A stretch of 64,000 nucleotides of DNA, taken from contig JAJTTP010000006.1 in assembly GCA_023313575.1 (NCBI GenBank), positions 2,294,001 to 2,358,000 of the forward strand. Reading direction: 5' to 3'. A model generated the notes under the pieces. The model was not told the DNA's origin and made no database searches. It saw only the letters and a program-made list of their open reading frames with translations. Shown one piece after another: positions 49,049-60,667 of the stretch (positions are counted from its first letter, which is position 1; every line of letters begins with the position of its first letter). Made by a program: the position numbers and the translations under genes. The stretch comes from Eutypella sp. D-1 (Eukaryota; Ascomycota; Sordariomycetes; Xylariales; Diatrypaceae).

Positions 49049-51705
49049 ATGATGCAGGAACCGGCTTTCGAGTGCGGAAGCTCCGTAACCCCTATTGGCA
49101 CGAAAAAGGCGGTGCGATCTCCGTTTACACACATATTTTCCTTCAGTCTGATACTGACCAGTCACAGTGCGACCGGTGCCGAGCTAGAAAGGTTGGACAT
49201 TGGCATCGAGTCCCGTCTACCAAACGTGGGCCAAAATATACTAACTGCCACAGGTACGCTGTGATAGGAATTCACCTTGTTCAAATTGTGGACGGGTAGG
49301 GAAGACATGTACAGTGTCGCCCCGTGTCCAGCGACCAAAACGGTCACATGTTCAATCATCATCGGGGTAGTAAGTCCACACTTTAGTGTCTCCTGAGTAC
49401 TCCTTAGTAACTTCTCAATAGTGATGAGAGGTTCGGTCTTAGAAACCGACGCCTCGGGCGAACGGGACACCCGGTCGATGACCTGGTAACAGATAATGAG
49501 AAAACTTCCAACACGACACCATCAGGCTTAACGAGTCAAACTGCGAACCAGTCGGGCTCCTTAGACCCATTGACAGAAGCAGACCCCTCGCCACAGACTC
49601 CCCAGCGTCAACAGCCGATTGCTGCAGCCCAACCCAGCAGGGAGGAGGATATCATAGTAGGTGAGGGCCCATCCTCGCTCTCTGCTCATTCTATGTTTGC
49701 TGTCGAGTTTTTGCATAAACTGGCTTCCTCTGATAAGGGGAAGAGACATTCTTTGGACACAGAAGAGCTCTCTAGCGCCCTTCGCCAAATAATCAGCGCT
49801 CTTAAGAAGCAGCAGACGCCCGAGTATTTCTCTTGGGAAACCTCGTCGACCATTTCAGGCTCCCAAGGATGGAAAAGGCCACCCATCGAGGTGGTCGTAG
49901 CAGCCATCAGAAGAGCACAAGGTAAGCTTTCCACCCTACGGTACTGAAATTTGTGCACCTTTTTTTGAAAAAAAAAAAAAAAAACTTTCTTTAAGAACAA
50001 TTATTACTATTCAAAATTCGTGATCATGGTCGTTTTTTAACGCTTTTATCAACCTAGACGAGCGCAGTGTCAATCTTGTTTTCCTCCATGAGATACTTGG
50101 CCCAAATAGCCTGTCGGACTTATGTTTGAAAATCTACTTCTCCGATAACTATTCTGATGCTGATTTTATTATTTTGAATGTGTCATTGTACTGTAAGTAT
50201 TGCTTCTTATCGGCATTGTACACCATGTTCACCACTTTGCAGTTTTGATCAGTGGCCGTTGTAATGAATCACGACACTCCGGAGCAATGTACCAGGGATG
50301 GTGCGCAGAAAACCTTCAGAAGGCGCTTGGGGGGCTATCGCTACATATAAAGCCTACACATGGCATGGCTATAGCACTTACTCTTGGTGTACGTTGTGAA
50401 ACATAATGCAGAACATTACTCTCGAAACTTATATTTACTTTGCAGGCCATATATGCGGTACATACTTCTAAGCCGCCCCTGGCATGGACACTAGTGACTG
50501 CGGCGCACCAAGCTTCGCACTTGTTAGGTTTTCACACGCGACAAAAAGGCGCCGACGAAGCCTCAAACACCCCCAATAGAGCCGGGCTGCTGTTCTGGGT
50601 CATCTATTACATCGAAAAAACGCTAAGCCTTAGGATCGGCCGATCGTCTACAATCCCGGACTTTGACATTACGGTTCCACTACCAGGTGGCAGTTGTTTG
50701 TCTCTGCCCCCTGCAATACGCTTTTGCCGTCATCAGATCAAACATGCAGAATTGGCAGCAAGAACCTACGAATCCCTTTATTGCGCGAGAGCTCTTTGTC
50801 TTCCCGACAATATACGGAGACAGCGGGTATTAGAACTATCACAAGAGCTACAGAATATCGAAGCGAAGTCTCGCATGCTCTTTGTAAACTACGGTCAACC
50901 ACCCTTCTACCGGTAAACGCTGACCTCTTCTTTAGGAGCAGTGGCTACAATCGGAGGAAGATGAGAATAGGAAAGAATTGCTCAACTTCGTGAGCAACTC
51001 TGACAAAGTTTCACACCTGTCAATGTTAACACTCATTCATCGTGCTGTTCCATCTTCGACCGATTCCACCGCCACATTCACCAGCGAGTGCATTGCTTCT
51101 GCAAGGAAATCTCTTGAGCATCTTTGCTCATACATACCCACACTCAGTCCCAGAGCGCCCCCTCTATCGTCATACATACACTGGTAAGGAGAAACTACCA
51201 TACCAGCTTGATTGCAAGCTAAATCCCTTCTAGGACCATACTCTTCTCGCCGTTTATACCCTTCATCGTTTTATTTTGCCATGCTATTGAAACTGGTAAC
51301 GAAGAAGATCTGCAAAGGATGGAGAGCTTTGTGACGTCCATCCAGCCTGCTGCGCATTACTCAACTTCTATTACGAACCACCATCGGCTATTCCAGGTGT
51401 TTCACAACGTAGCATTACGCTACACAGCGCTCAAGTCATCTCTCATCCCATCGCAACAAGATCAGATGGAGTTGAAGGCGCAGATGGACCAATACCTGAG
51501 TACCATCGGTGCTTATCCTCCATGCAACACAATTGAGCAGAGGGTCGACAGGGGTGCGCAATATGCATCTGTGACACCTTTCGAGATGCCACCTGATGAT
51601 ATTGGCCCAAACGAAGCCATAGACCAAGCTTCACAACTAGCAACATGGTTTAGTTCAAGCCAGCAAATGATGGGGTGGCTAGACAGTGACCAATTCCAAT
51701 TATAG
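49049..51705 (+). CDS. Zn2Cys6 transcription factor with fungal-specific middle domain (probable cluster regulator)
   Basis: Nine exons (49049-49111, 49162-49191, 49254-49369, 49422-49921, 50058-50192, 50243-50388, 50446-50883, 50936-51183, 51234-51705) sum in frame to 715 residues. The zinc cluster reads CDRCRARKVRC...C..C......C (Cys24, 27, 34, 40, 43, 50), with the exact CX2CX6CX5CX2CX6C spacing, split by an intron after RARK. A Thr/Ser/Gln-rich linker follows. From about residue 240 comes a fungal_trans domain with segments such as HLLGFHTRQKG, RAGLLFWVIYYIEKTLSLRIGRSS and SNSDKVSHLSMLTLIHRA. The extreme N-terminus (first exon and its weak GTGCGA donor) is uncertain, and the intron after RARK has an unusual GTTGGA donor. 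Being inside the cluster, it is the obvious candidate activator of the PKS and tailoring genes. Its target sites are not known. Confidence 0.85.
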
Positions 51706-54700
51706 CTCTTTAGGCTCCTAGACTTATAGATGATCTAGAAATTATCCATGCGCATATTCCTTGTCTTTACTCCAACATTAAAGCATCATTAAGACTTATA
51801 TTTAGGATGTAGATTGGGCCAACAATCTTGCGGCGCGCCAATGTTGCCTTTGGCCTAACTAGTACTATCGACCGAAAACGAGACACGCGGCATAAAAGTG
51901 ATCGATGGTATGGCTAAGCCCTGTTTGATAGTGCGACGATCCCATACGGAAGATGGGTATGATTAGGTTGGTAGTGAAGATCCGAGATGATGAATTGTGC
52001 TAAACTTGCATGACCTGGTCCGAGAAAGGAGAAGACGCATCCCGAAAATAGGTACCCACTCTCTTCGGCGTTTCCACATATATGGGTCTTCATCGGAGTT
52101 TCGGAGGGTCCGAATTAGCAAAACCATGCCCGGGGTAAACAGGACAAGGCCGGGTACCCTCTGCACTATATAATAACCCTAGGTAGTCTATGCCAAGGAT
52201 ATGCGACTCACCAATCCCGAAGTCCGTAAGAGCGTACTATCCCCATCCCCCTCTGATATATATATATATATTTTAAAAAATATCAGAGCTAACCTTGACA
52301 CAATATATCGCTTTTGAATCATAGAGTTGATCTAAAGCTCCCCCGCGAGCTATAAGGACTCTTAGTTTGAACTGTTTCGATCCTGAGAAGGTAATCCTAA
52401 CTGCACATGCCAATCAGAAGGATCGCCGAGAAATAAAGTGAACCTGGGCCGCTAATGTCTGAGACTCAAGCCGCGAAACATTAAGGCAAGGCAGCACCTC
52501 CTTCTTACGCGGCTAGTAAAATCATGGTTTAAAAAATTAAGAGCCTAGATAAATTCCCCGACGGGAACATGGAGAGACGCTTCGTTTTAGCGGTCCCATG
52601 TACTAAGTGGTATTCAATGTGGGCCGTGGCTACACTATACCTCCATAGGTAGACTTTAGGTTCTGACATCGGCGTGGCTTTGATAAACCTGGCAGTAGTT
52701 AGCGGGCTAACTACGATAATAATAATCGGCTTGTGACCAATCGGCTATCCTCTGTCGGGCTCCGGAATTATGCAGTTTCGCCCGTGCATATACTATCTAA
52801 GGTCCACGTCTTCGCAGTTTCTGCATAGTCTACTTCTTCACTAGAATCGCTCGACTTATCCTTTGTTATAGCTATAGTATGTTCTATGTGAATGTACTTA
52901 TCTTATCACCCTCGCGGCCCCAGGAATGGTTGAAACATCTGCTACGCGTAATTCAAGGCTGGTCTTCGTCAGTATACCATCTACTTTCATTCCGGGGCGG
53001 TGGGATACGCGTGCATAGCCTTAGACCTTAGTGAGAAGTTGGGTGTAATAATAGTTATGCTAAGAGATGGCCTGTCTTGTTGCCACATCGATCTTTATCT
53101 CAGTACACACTGGAAGTTATTAACTCTACATAGTAGAGTTCTTACGTCGATCATGGCCACGTATGCGGACCGAACCGGCGTCGCTATCTGATCGACTTGG
53201 CCTGAGCTGCCTCGGCCGCTTCCAAGCTAAATACCATTGTCAATGCACCGCTCCTCCGCTGTAAAGCGTTTAGCCAATCAGGAATCCCGCTTTCTGATGT
53301 CAATGGCAAACTCGAGTTTTATCTGCCTATGTAATGTGGTTAGGGATATCATACTAAGAAATTTCACGCTGCGTATGCTTGTCAGAGGTAATGCAATCGT
53401 CACTAAGCTTCTTGGTTAAATGCTGGGAAAGAGCACGGTATTGTTGTGTGACGGTACAAACCTATGCCTGTCACCATGAGGTTCGATGGCTGACTTATTG
53501 ATGAGTTAGGTGCCTAATAGGCGAGGGAACACATTCGCCCAACTTGACAAATTGACCTTATCTTACTCTCAGAAACTGTTCGCAGTGATGTTGCGAGTAG
53601 CTTTGTTGGTAACCCCTTGCGAAAAGGAGTTGTGAGACGAGAACGGAAAAGGAGTCTTTAGAGTTCAGGGGCTCTCAGCTCCGCACCCTGCTTCTCGGCC
53701 TAAGCTACACTTGCTCTTAATCACAAGGAGATTGTGTCGTGGACCCTTAGATATACATATATTCCGGGGTTGCATTGTAATCATTAAATGGGTATAGGTT
53801 GTCTGTGGTAAGAAACGGGAAGAATATCATTATTTTATAACGATGGACTGGATGACCAGGAAGGGCTGGAAGGGCGTACTGCATAATATAGATTTGTAAA
53901 TCGCTCTTGGGGAATGATGGTGCGTGCGTATATACGCGCTGGCTTGAGTAGCGACAATTCGAAAGATAAAATGAGAACTGGAAGGCAGAGTTATGTAAGT
54001 GACCATTGCTACTGGATCGGGACAATTGCGATCGGTGAAGGCGTATCATCACTTGTCGAATCGCCAAGCCGACCCCTGAATTCCGAATAACGTAGCCTTG
54101 CAATACAAGCCTTCCACCAACACATCTGAAGCCGCAGAAAGGACTACACTCAAGCCAGACAGGCCATCCTTATATCACAGTTCATCGACGTTTTCAAATT
54201 GGCCAGCACAATCGTGATCATACTATACTATAGTAGAGAAGAAACTGGGAACCGTTGACATGTGTACCAGGCTAAGCTGCAGGTGCCCTGGGGCGAACCA
54301 AACAATTGGGACGTTTCTTACTTTACGTACTGGGTAGAAATTACTAACATAACATCTACAGATTACCTACCTCAGTAAATACTTACTTAGGTGGGTATGT
54401 TAGAGGTAGTATCTGCAGGTGCGCAACATACTTAGGTATGTAGCCAGCTGCGATGCAAAATCGGCCCCTGGGCCCCCGCAAATGCATGCCATCATCTACT
54501 AGTAGTAAGTACTCTATGATAATTATCGTGGATGGATCCATAGATGGATCCATAGGCATAGGTAGAACAAGGTAGATATAGATGCGTCTTCAACTTTCTC
54601 TCCCCCGCCCTTTTCTTGCTCCTGTAGGCTTCTCCTAAGGTTCTTGAACACACCTCACCTCACCTGTTACATTGACGCTTGTATGACGGCTACTAATGTA

Positions 54701-54840
54701 CATGGCCCAATTTCGATAGGTCAAAATCACTCAACCAAAACGCCTCTGTTCCCCCCTTTTTGCAATTTTTATACCTAGGTACTGTCTCATCTGAGACGTC
54801 TTAGTTTAACCCAGCTCGGCCCATTTATACATTTATAAAG
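51706..54840. other. Gene-empty stretch at the right edge of the cluster
   Basis: About 3.1 kb without a supported gene. All ORFs are short and without recognised domains. Contents noted: a perfect AT-rich palindrome at 52251-52288, TACCTAGGTA-type motifs near 54360-54440 and 54770, and tandem ATGGATCCATAG at about 54530-54555. It could hold an old, unrecognisable relic. Confidence 0.55.
52251..52288. repeat. Perfect AT-rich palindrome
   Basis: CTCTGATAT at the left end pairs with ATATCAGAG at the right end around a (TA)n/T4A6 centre, giving a 38-nt hairpin-forming sequence. No gene adjoins it closely, so it is not an obvious terminator. Confidence 0.6.
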
Positions 54841-56890
54841 ATGTGCGGTATTACTGCCCTCCTGGTTTGTTTCTCGTCATTTTTTAACCCTACCTACGTA
54901 CATACGTAGTTAGTACCCCTTACTGTCCTTAGTCGCGAATACTGACGTTCGTTTCAATCAGCTTGGTGACACCAAGGCCACCACCGCCGCTATTTTGACC
55001 TGCATGAGTCGCTTTATTTATTGCAACATCTTCGTTACCTCTCGTGGTTCGTCGTGTAAATTCTTCAACATACTAACCCCCGTATGCCGAGCTGCGAGGA
55101 CAGGATGCTGCCAATATTACAGTATGCGAAGGCGGAAAGGTTTACCAATGTAAGGGTAATGGCATGGCTGCGAAGCAATTCGCCGAGAGTAGAAACATCC
55201 AACAACTACCAGGTTTCATGGGTAAGTCATCCCATGTTCAATGTATCTAATACGGGAAGTTAACTATCATCAGGGCTGGGTCACTTGCGCTACCCAACAA
55301 TGGGAACGTCATCTGCGTGCGTGTTACCCCCGGGTCTACACCCAGTATCATCACTAACAGAGATTGGGATGATAGCGTCGAAGCTCAGCCCTTCTATGTG
55401 AACTCGCTATTCGGCCTTTCCATGGGCGTGAATGGCAACCTCGTGAACACGGTGGGCCTTCGCAAATTTCTGGACGAGGAAGTTCATCGACATATCAACT
55501 CCTGGTTCTGACTCGGAGGTCATGTGTGTACCTTTCCAATTTATCCACGTGCATTCATTTCGACACCCAGATTAGAATGTACTGACTTGTTCTCTCCAGT
55601 CCGAACATTTTCGCACATGGTCTCCAGAAGCTCGGCAAGACTCGTGCCAACTCGGACGACATCTTTACTGCGCCGGGGGACGTATATTCAATGTGCCAGG
55701 GCGCATTTGCGTGTACCGCGATGATCGCGGGCTCCGGAATATTAGGCTTCAGGTAACTTGCATTCATGCAATGCCTATTCTAATCTGGTGTCTAATCTGA
55801 GCAGAGATGCCAATGGAATCCGCCCCCTCTGCCTCGGATCACGGCCTTCTGCCACTTTACCTGAGGCGAAGGATTACTTCATGGCTTCGGAATCCGTTGC
55901 CTTGAAACAACTCGGCTTCGGTGACATCGTGAATGTATTGCCTGGGCAGGCCGTTTTCGTTCAGCAAGGGGGAGCCCCTATTTTCCGCTCAATCGTCGAG
56001 AGGAAATCCTATACGCCAGACTGCTTCGAGTATGTCTACTTCGCCCGGCCAGACTCTACTATCGATGACATCTCCGTTTACCGCAGCCGACAAAATATGG
56101 AAGGGAAGTTAGCTAAGAAGGTCGGGGAGGTCCTTGGAGAAAAAGGGATCGAGGATATCGATGCCGGTAGGTCGCGCTCGCAAAAATTCACTAGACCATT
56201 GAGTACCAACCAAGTTCCCAGTCATCCCCGTACCTGAGGTATAAGATGAGCCGGCTTTGCGCATATGATGAGCCGATGAAGCTAATACCTGACCCACAGA
56301 CGAGTAACATCGCGGCGGCCATTCTAGCGAGCAAGCTGGGAAAGCCATACATCACCGCGCTCATCAAGAACCGATACGTTCACCGCACTTTCATCCTTCC
56401 TAACCAAGATCTCCGGCAGAAGCCGTCGGTGGCAGTGAGTAAGATCTCGACTAGAAGTGTAAGTCCTGGCTGACTGATGTGGCAGCTACATCACGACAGA
56501 CTGTAAGTCAACGCGTTGAAGAAGCTTCAGTTGGACGAGGCATAGCTGATACCGGTATATTGCAGGTGCAAATGGCCAGGGAAGCAGGGGCCACTCGCGT
56601 CGTATTTGTTTCGTGCTCGCCAGAATGCACCCATCCACACATTGTGAGTTTGAAGATTTGCTTCCCGTATGAGAAACCAAGGCTGACAATTCAACAAGTA
56701 TGGCATAGACCTCGCGGAAGACTTCGAGGTGGGGGGTTTTCTGCGGCAAGTACGTCACAGAAGTGCCAGAGGGGTACTTGGGGCACTTGAGCGAGCTTTG
56801 AAGTGGAAAGAAGACACAAAGGCCGGGTCTGACGATTGTAAAATTTGGCGGGGAAGAGGGAGGTGTGGTGGCTACTTAGGTAGTTCAGGA
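54841..56890 (+). pseudogene. ADE4: Amidophosphoribosyltransferase (ADE4/PurF-type) pseudogene
   Basis: The parent enzyme transfers glutamine amide nitrogen to PRPP, the first step of purine synthesis. Recognisable pieces in order are MCGITALL with the nucleophile Cys2, [108 protein letters not shown] and YVTEVPEGYLGHLSEL. Damage: a frameshift near 54995, a frameshift after HIN at about 55500, decay of the PRPP loop (expected VDDSIVRGTT) at about 56459-56500, about 40 codons missing after YGIDLAED (near 56725), then another frameshift and an in-frame stop at about 56803. Many introns and splice sites survive, so it is a decayed DNA-level duplicate, not a processed copy. A working ADE4 must be elsewhere. 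Confidence 0.9.
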
Positions 56891-57329
56891 ACTGCAAACG
56901 GGCTATCGCAGAGGGTTGAAGTAGCTAATGCTCTTCGCAATAGAGGGGAGATGGGGCGGCCGATTGGTATAGAGAGAGGTGCCGTGCCTCTGGATGGTAG
57001 CAATGAACTAGACAAGGCTGCCAGGTGACGGATGCCCGGTAAGTGAAAAACCCCCGTTTCCTGGGTTTGAAGTAGGTACTTTAAGTAGGTACCTTCAAGT
57101 ACTAAGAGGTAAGCTTCCCGAGGACTTTGACCGCCTCTCCAGCGTTCTATGTACATTATGTAGGTACCTAGGTATCTATGTACATTGTAGTCACATGGCA
57201 GCGATGCCCCGGGCCGCTCTTTAGGTAGGTAACCTGAATAGGGCGACTTGTATAGGGCGACCTGTAACCTCCAACATTGAATTTACACCTTCAAAGACAA
57301 CAAACCACCACATATACAATACCACATAG

Positions 57330-57363
57330 ACACACACATACACACACATACACACACACACAG
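57330..57363. repeat. CA-rich microsatellite upstream of YKT6
   Basis: A (CA)n run interrupted by TA lies about 210 bp before the YKT6 start codon, probably in its leader or promoter. Confidence 0.7.
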
Positions 57364-57510
57364 ACCCGACTTCATCACACTTTCTTTCATACTTCCCAAA
57401 CCTCCAATTTTGAATACTACCTAGGTATCATCCCAACCCGCTCTACAAAACAAACAATCAATCAATCAATCAAAGATATATATTTTATATCTTATCCCAT
57501 CAACGTCAGG

Positions 57511-57546
57511 ATCAACTTCACAATCAACTTCACAATCAACTTCACA
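57511..57546 (+). repeat. Three perfect copies of a 12-bp repeat in the YKT6 leader
   Basis: ATCAACTTCACA is repeated three times without change, followed by a partial fourth copy (ATCAACGCAC). It ends 23 nt before the YKT6 ATG. A shorter AATC repeat lies at about 57452-57474. Confidence 0.85.
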
Positions 57547-57569
57547 ATCAACGCACGATCGACGTCACA

Positions 57570-58378
57570 ATGAAGCTTTACCACATCGGAGTAAGCTTGC
57601 CAGGTAGCCCAATAATCTTCTTAGAGAGACAGGAGACCAGCTCAGCAGCCTCACCTCTCTCCAGTTGATGATCTCGTCGTCTGTCAATACCAATATCCAT
57701 ATGCTACATATGCTAATTCTACCTCCCCTTGTAGGTTCTGGACAACACCCAGACACCCGCTGTCCAGCTATGCGGCGAGTATGAGCTCAGCGAGTTTTCC
57801 CGCTTCACCAGAGGCGAATACTCCAAGTTCATGACCATGTTCAGCAAAACCATCGCCGAGCGCACCAAGCCCGGCCAGCGTCAGAGTATCGAAGAGCAAG
57901 GTACTAAACCAAAATTCCATCAAATTCCCTCAAATTCCATCCCATATACTTATAATTCATGGGTACAGGTTACGTCTTCCACTGTTACGCCCGATCCGAG
58001 GGAGTCGCCGGTGTCGTCATAAGCAAGGACTATCCACAATTAGCCGCCCACGCCGTCCTCTCCAAGACCCTCGATAACTTCCTCACCGAGAACCCGAGCT
58101 GGAAGCCCGGCCAAGTCACCCAGGACAACACCGTCAGCTTTCCCAGCCTCAAGCAGCACCTCGACACCTGCCAGGACCCCTCCCAGGCGAATAGCATCAT
58201 GAAGATCCAGCAGGAGTTGGACGAGACCAAGATCGTCCTGCACAAGACCATCGAGAGCGTGCTAGAGCGGGGGGAGAAGATCGACGACCTAGTAGCTAAG
58301 AGCTCCGACCTGAGCAACCAGAGCAAGGCCTTTTACACGAGCGCCAAGAAGCAGAACTCGTGCTGTACTATTATGTGA
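57570..58378 (+). CDS. YKT6: YKT6 R-SNARE
   Basis: Three exons (57570-57590, 57735-57900, 57969-58378) encode 198 residues, the usual YKT6 length. The N-terminal longin domain (MKLYHIGVLD..., about residues 1-125) is followed by the SNARE coiled coil (about 135-190) with the zero-layer Arg in ESVLERGEKIDDL. The chain ends in CCTIM, the CAAX-type motif with a preceding Cys that is farnesylated and palmitoylated in this family. YKT6 works in ER-Golgi, endosomal, vacuolar and autophagosome fusion. The first intron, directly after the seventh codon, has a GTAAGC donor. The gene is intact and housekeeping; its presence suggests that the metabolite cluster has ended. Confidence 0.96.
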
Positions 58379-59440
58379 GGTTATGCGAGGGGGCCGCGGT
58401 CCGCGGTGGCGGCAATGGGTAGAAAACCCGCGAGAGGCTAAATAATCCCTTTTCGATCTCTTTTTTCATGTGTCTCACGAGAGCGAAGGATGACGGATCA
58501 CAGGTGGGGGTTTGGTGGCTGCTGCATATTGGGCATGGGTCCACGCTCGTTCCGATATAAGGCTCGCGCGGGGCAGGTTTTCTTGGGAGCAACGGTGCTT
58601 TTCGTATTGGTCTGTGTTTAGCCTGCATTTGGGACATGAATGAAGAATTGCACGTGTGTCTTCGGTTATGATCATGGAAACTGCATTATTCCGTATATAC
58701 CCGGTCTTATCGGCGACCATCGCCACCGCATCTATTCCGGCCTTGCATTCTATATCCGCGTTGAGCTAAGATCACATGGCGCGCAGGCTACCAAAGGAGG
58801 GGGGCGGATGCAGGAATAGAAGGTGTATGGGACAATGGCCTTTATGCCCTGTCCACTCCCTGAAACAATGTGATGATGGAATAATACGGCATATTGAGGG
58901 TAATCGTGTTTTACTAGCACCCTGTAACAAGAACAGCAAACCCCCTTGTTGCCACATAATCTGGTGCGTGCCTTTTCAAGTGAAATATGCCTTCCTACCG
59001 TGCAAAACATGAAAGCCAGGAAGACTACACAGCAGGCACGGGACCTACTAAGATTACTGGCAACAAAGGTAAACATCCAATCCCCTCTATCTCCTGACAA
59101 GTCTTAAATCCTACTCATAAGTTGGCTCATGTTCACACGCAGCTATCTGGCCTATGCAAGATAACACATGGTTTGGTCCCATCGAAAGCCAGGCTTTTCG
59201 CTCGGCTGCCGTAGAAGCATAGTGCTAGCCACCAAAAGATGGAAATTGACTCTTAATAGAAGTTGAGCCATTTCAGGATACCAGGTTGTTTCCGCGAAGC
59301 CATGGCGGCAGGATAGTAGATCCTTGTAGTGACCGCAGGCTGATAACCCGCCCCCCTTTCCCTGGACCCTTTTCTATATTCCCACCGTGCGAATTCTGCC
59401 GCTGCAGTCGTCGGCTGGGTTGGCTCAAAACCGACGATGC
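58379..59440. other. Intergenic region, convergent 3' ends
   Basis: Lies between the ends of YKT6 (+) and the FAD oxidoreductase (-). The short ORFs carry no recognised domain. No repeat or RNA gene is evident. Confidence 0.6.
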
Positions 59441-60667
59441 TTAGCTAGCGGAAGTCAGGTTACTGAACCGAGCGAGCGAGAAGTCGGCGAGCGCGGGGTC
59501 AGCCTTGCCCGCCAGGACGAGCTGGCTGATCAGCTGGCCGACGACGGGCGCCAGCGAGACGCCGGAGTGCATGACGGCGAGCGAGAGCCCCTCGAGGCCG
59601 GTGTCGCCGAGGATCGGGTAGCCGTCGGCGGGAGTGGGCCGGCGGCCAACGGTGTAGTAGTCGAGCTCGAGGTCGTCGGTACCCTTGAGCGCCTCCTTGA
59701 CCTTAGCTAGAAGCTGCTCCGCCGTGCGCTGCGGATCCTCGCCCGGGTCACCACCGGCCTCGTCGACGCCGGCCAGAATGCGCCCGTCGAGTGTCTGCCG
59801 CATGTGTAGTTCCTTGGCGTAAGTGATGCCATTCAGCAAGGGACGCGTAGGCTTCGTGTGGATGAGCAGTCCCTCCTTCTCTGTCACCGGCAGAGTAATG
59901 CCCTCGGCTGCGAGGAGTGCCACGCTGCCGAAACCAGCGGCGAGCACGACATGGTCGGCACGTACCTCGTCGCCAGAGGCCATGACGACACCGCTGATGC
60001 GGCGGCCACTCTCGCCCTTGATAAAGCCCGTCACTTCGGCCTCCAGAACGTGCGCGCCGCGAGCCTTGGCCTCCGATAGGAAGTAGCGCGCGGCTTGTTC
60101 GGGCTCGACGGAGCCTTCCTCGCTAGCGTGGACGCCCCATCCCCATTCCGGGAGCGCGCGCTCCTCAAACGCCGGCTCGCGCTCGCTGATCTCGGAGTTG
60201 TCTACGCGGATAACGTCGTAGCCCCATGAGGCAGACTGCTCTAGGTAGGTTTCCAGCTCCTTGGGCGGCATGTCCCAGCTTAGCGACCCGCCCCAGTGAA
60301 TCGGGAGATCAGGAAGCTGCCCGTCGCCCCCGAGCTCCCTCCAATGCCCCATGGATCGGTGGCGCAGGTCGAAGTAGAACTTGGGGTTGCCGTAGGCGGC
60401 GTTGATCCAGGCAAACGAGTTGGGGGTGGCCGTGCCGCCGATGTCTTCAGCGACCACGGTAACGTTGGCGCCCTGGGCCTGGAGATGCCAGGATATCGAG
60501 GCGCCGACGATGCCACCGCCGACGACGACAACATTCTGTTGATAACCTGCTAAAGCTACCATTTTCGACTCCGTATGGACCTGTTCGTGCGGTGATACAG
60601 GACGCTGAGATGAAACATCTGAGGCCGGCGAAAGCCAATCAGACGAGGGAAGTAGTCGGTCCTCCAT
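59441..60667 (-). CDS. DAO-family FAD-dependent oxidoreductase
   Basis: An intronless frame of 408 residues. The first 35 residues are poorly ordered in composition, and Met36 (just before VALAGYQQN) is an alternative start at 60562 that leaves the FAD fold complete. The dinucleotide-binding motif VVVVGGGIVGASI lies about residues 46-58, and the C-terminal family signature GYPILGDTGLEGLSLAVMHS lies near 355-375. Such enzymes oxidise amines or D-/N-methyl amino acids with release of H2O2, like D-amino-acid dehydrogenase, sarcosine oxidase or glycine oxidase. The substrate cannot be told. An AT-rich TATATATATTTATATA element lies directly upstream (60669-60688). Codons are strongly G/C-ending. 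There is no link to the cluster other than position. Confidence 0.9.
   Translation of the reverse strand: MEDRLLPSSDWLSPASDVSSQRPVSPHEQVHTESKMVALAGYQQNVVVVGGGIVGASISWHLQAQGANVTVVAEDIGGTATPNSFAWINAAYGNPKFYFDLRHRSMGHWRELGGDGQLPDLPIHWGGSLSWDMPPKELETYLEQSASWGYDVIRVDNSEISEREPAFEERALPEWGWGVHASEEGSVEPEQAARYFLSEAKARGAHVLEAEVTGFIKGESGRRISGVVMASGDEVRADHVVLAAGFGSVALLAAEGITLPVTEKEGLLIHTKPTRPLLNGITYAKELHMRQTLDGRILAGVDEAGGDPGEDPQRTAEQLLAKVKEALKGTDDLELDYYTVGRRPTPADGYPILGDTGLEGLSLAVMHSGVSLAPVVGQLISQLVLAGKADPALADFSLARFSNLTSAS

Noticed and set aside
48763..49299. 178-codon ORF ending in part of the zinc cluster
   Set aside because: It reads through the intron after RARK; the real gene starts near 49049 and splices to restore all six Cys.
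54841..56890. Functional second amidophosphoribosyltransferase as a self-resistance gene
   Set aside because: At least three frameshifts, a loss of about 40 codons, a decayed PRPP-binding loop and an in-frame stop.
59387..60553. Several + strand ORFs over 59387-60553
   Set aside because: Shadows of the G/C-rich DAO-family oxidoreductase gene on the - strand.
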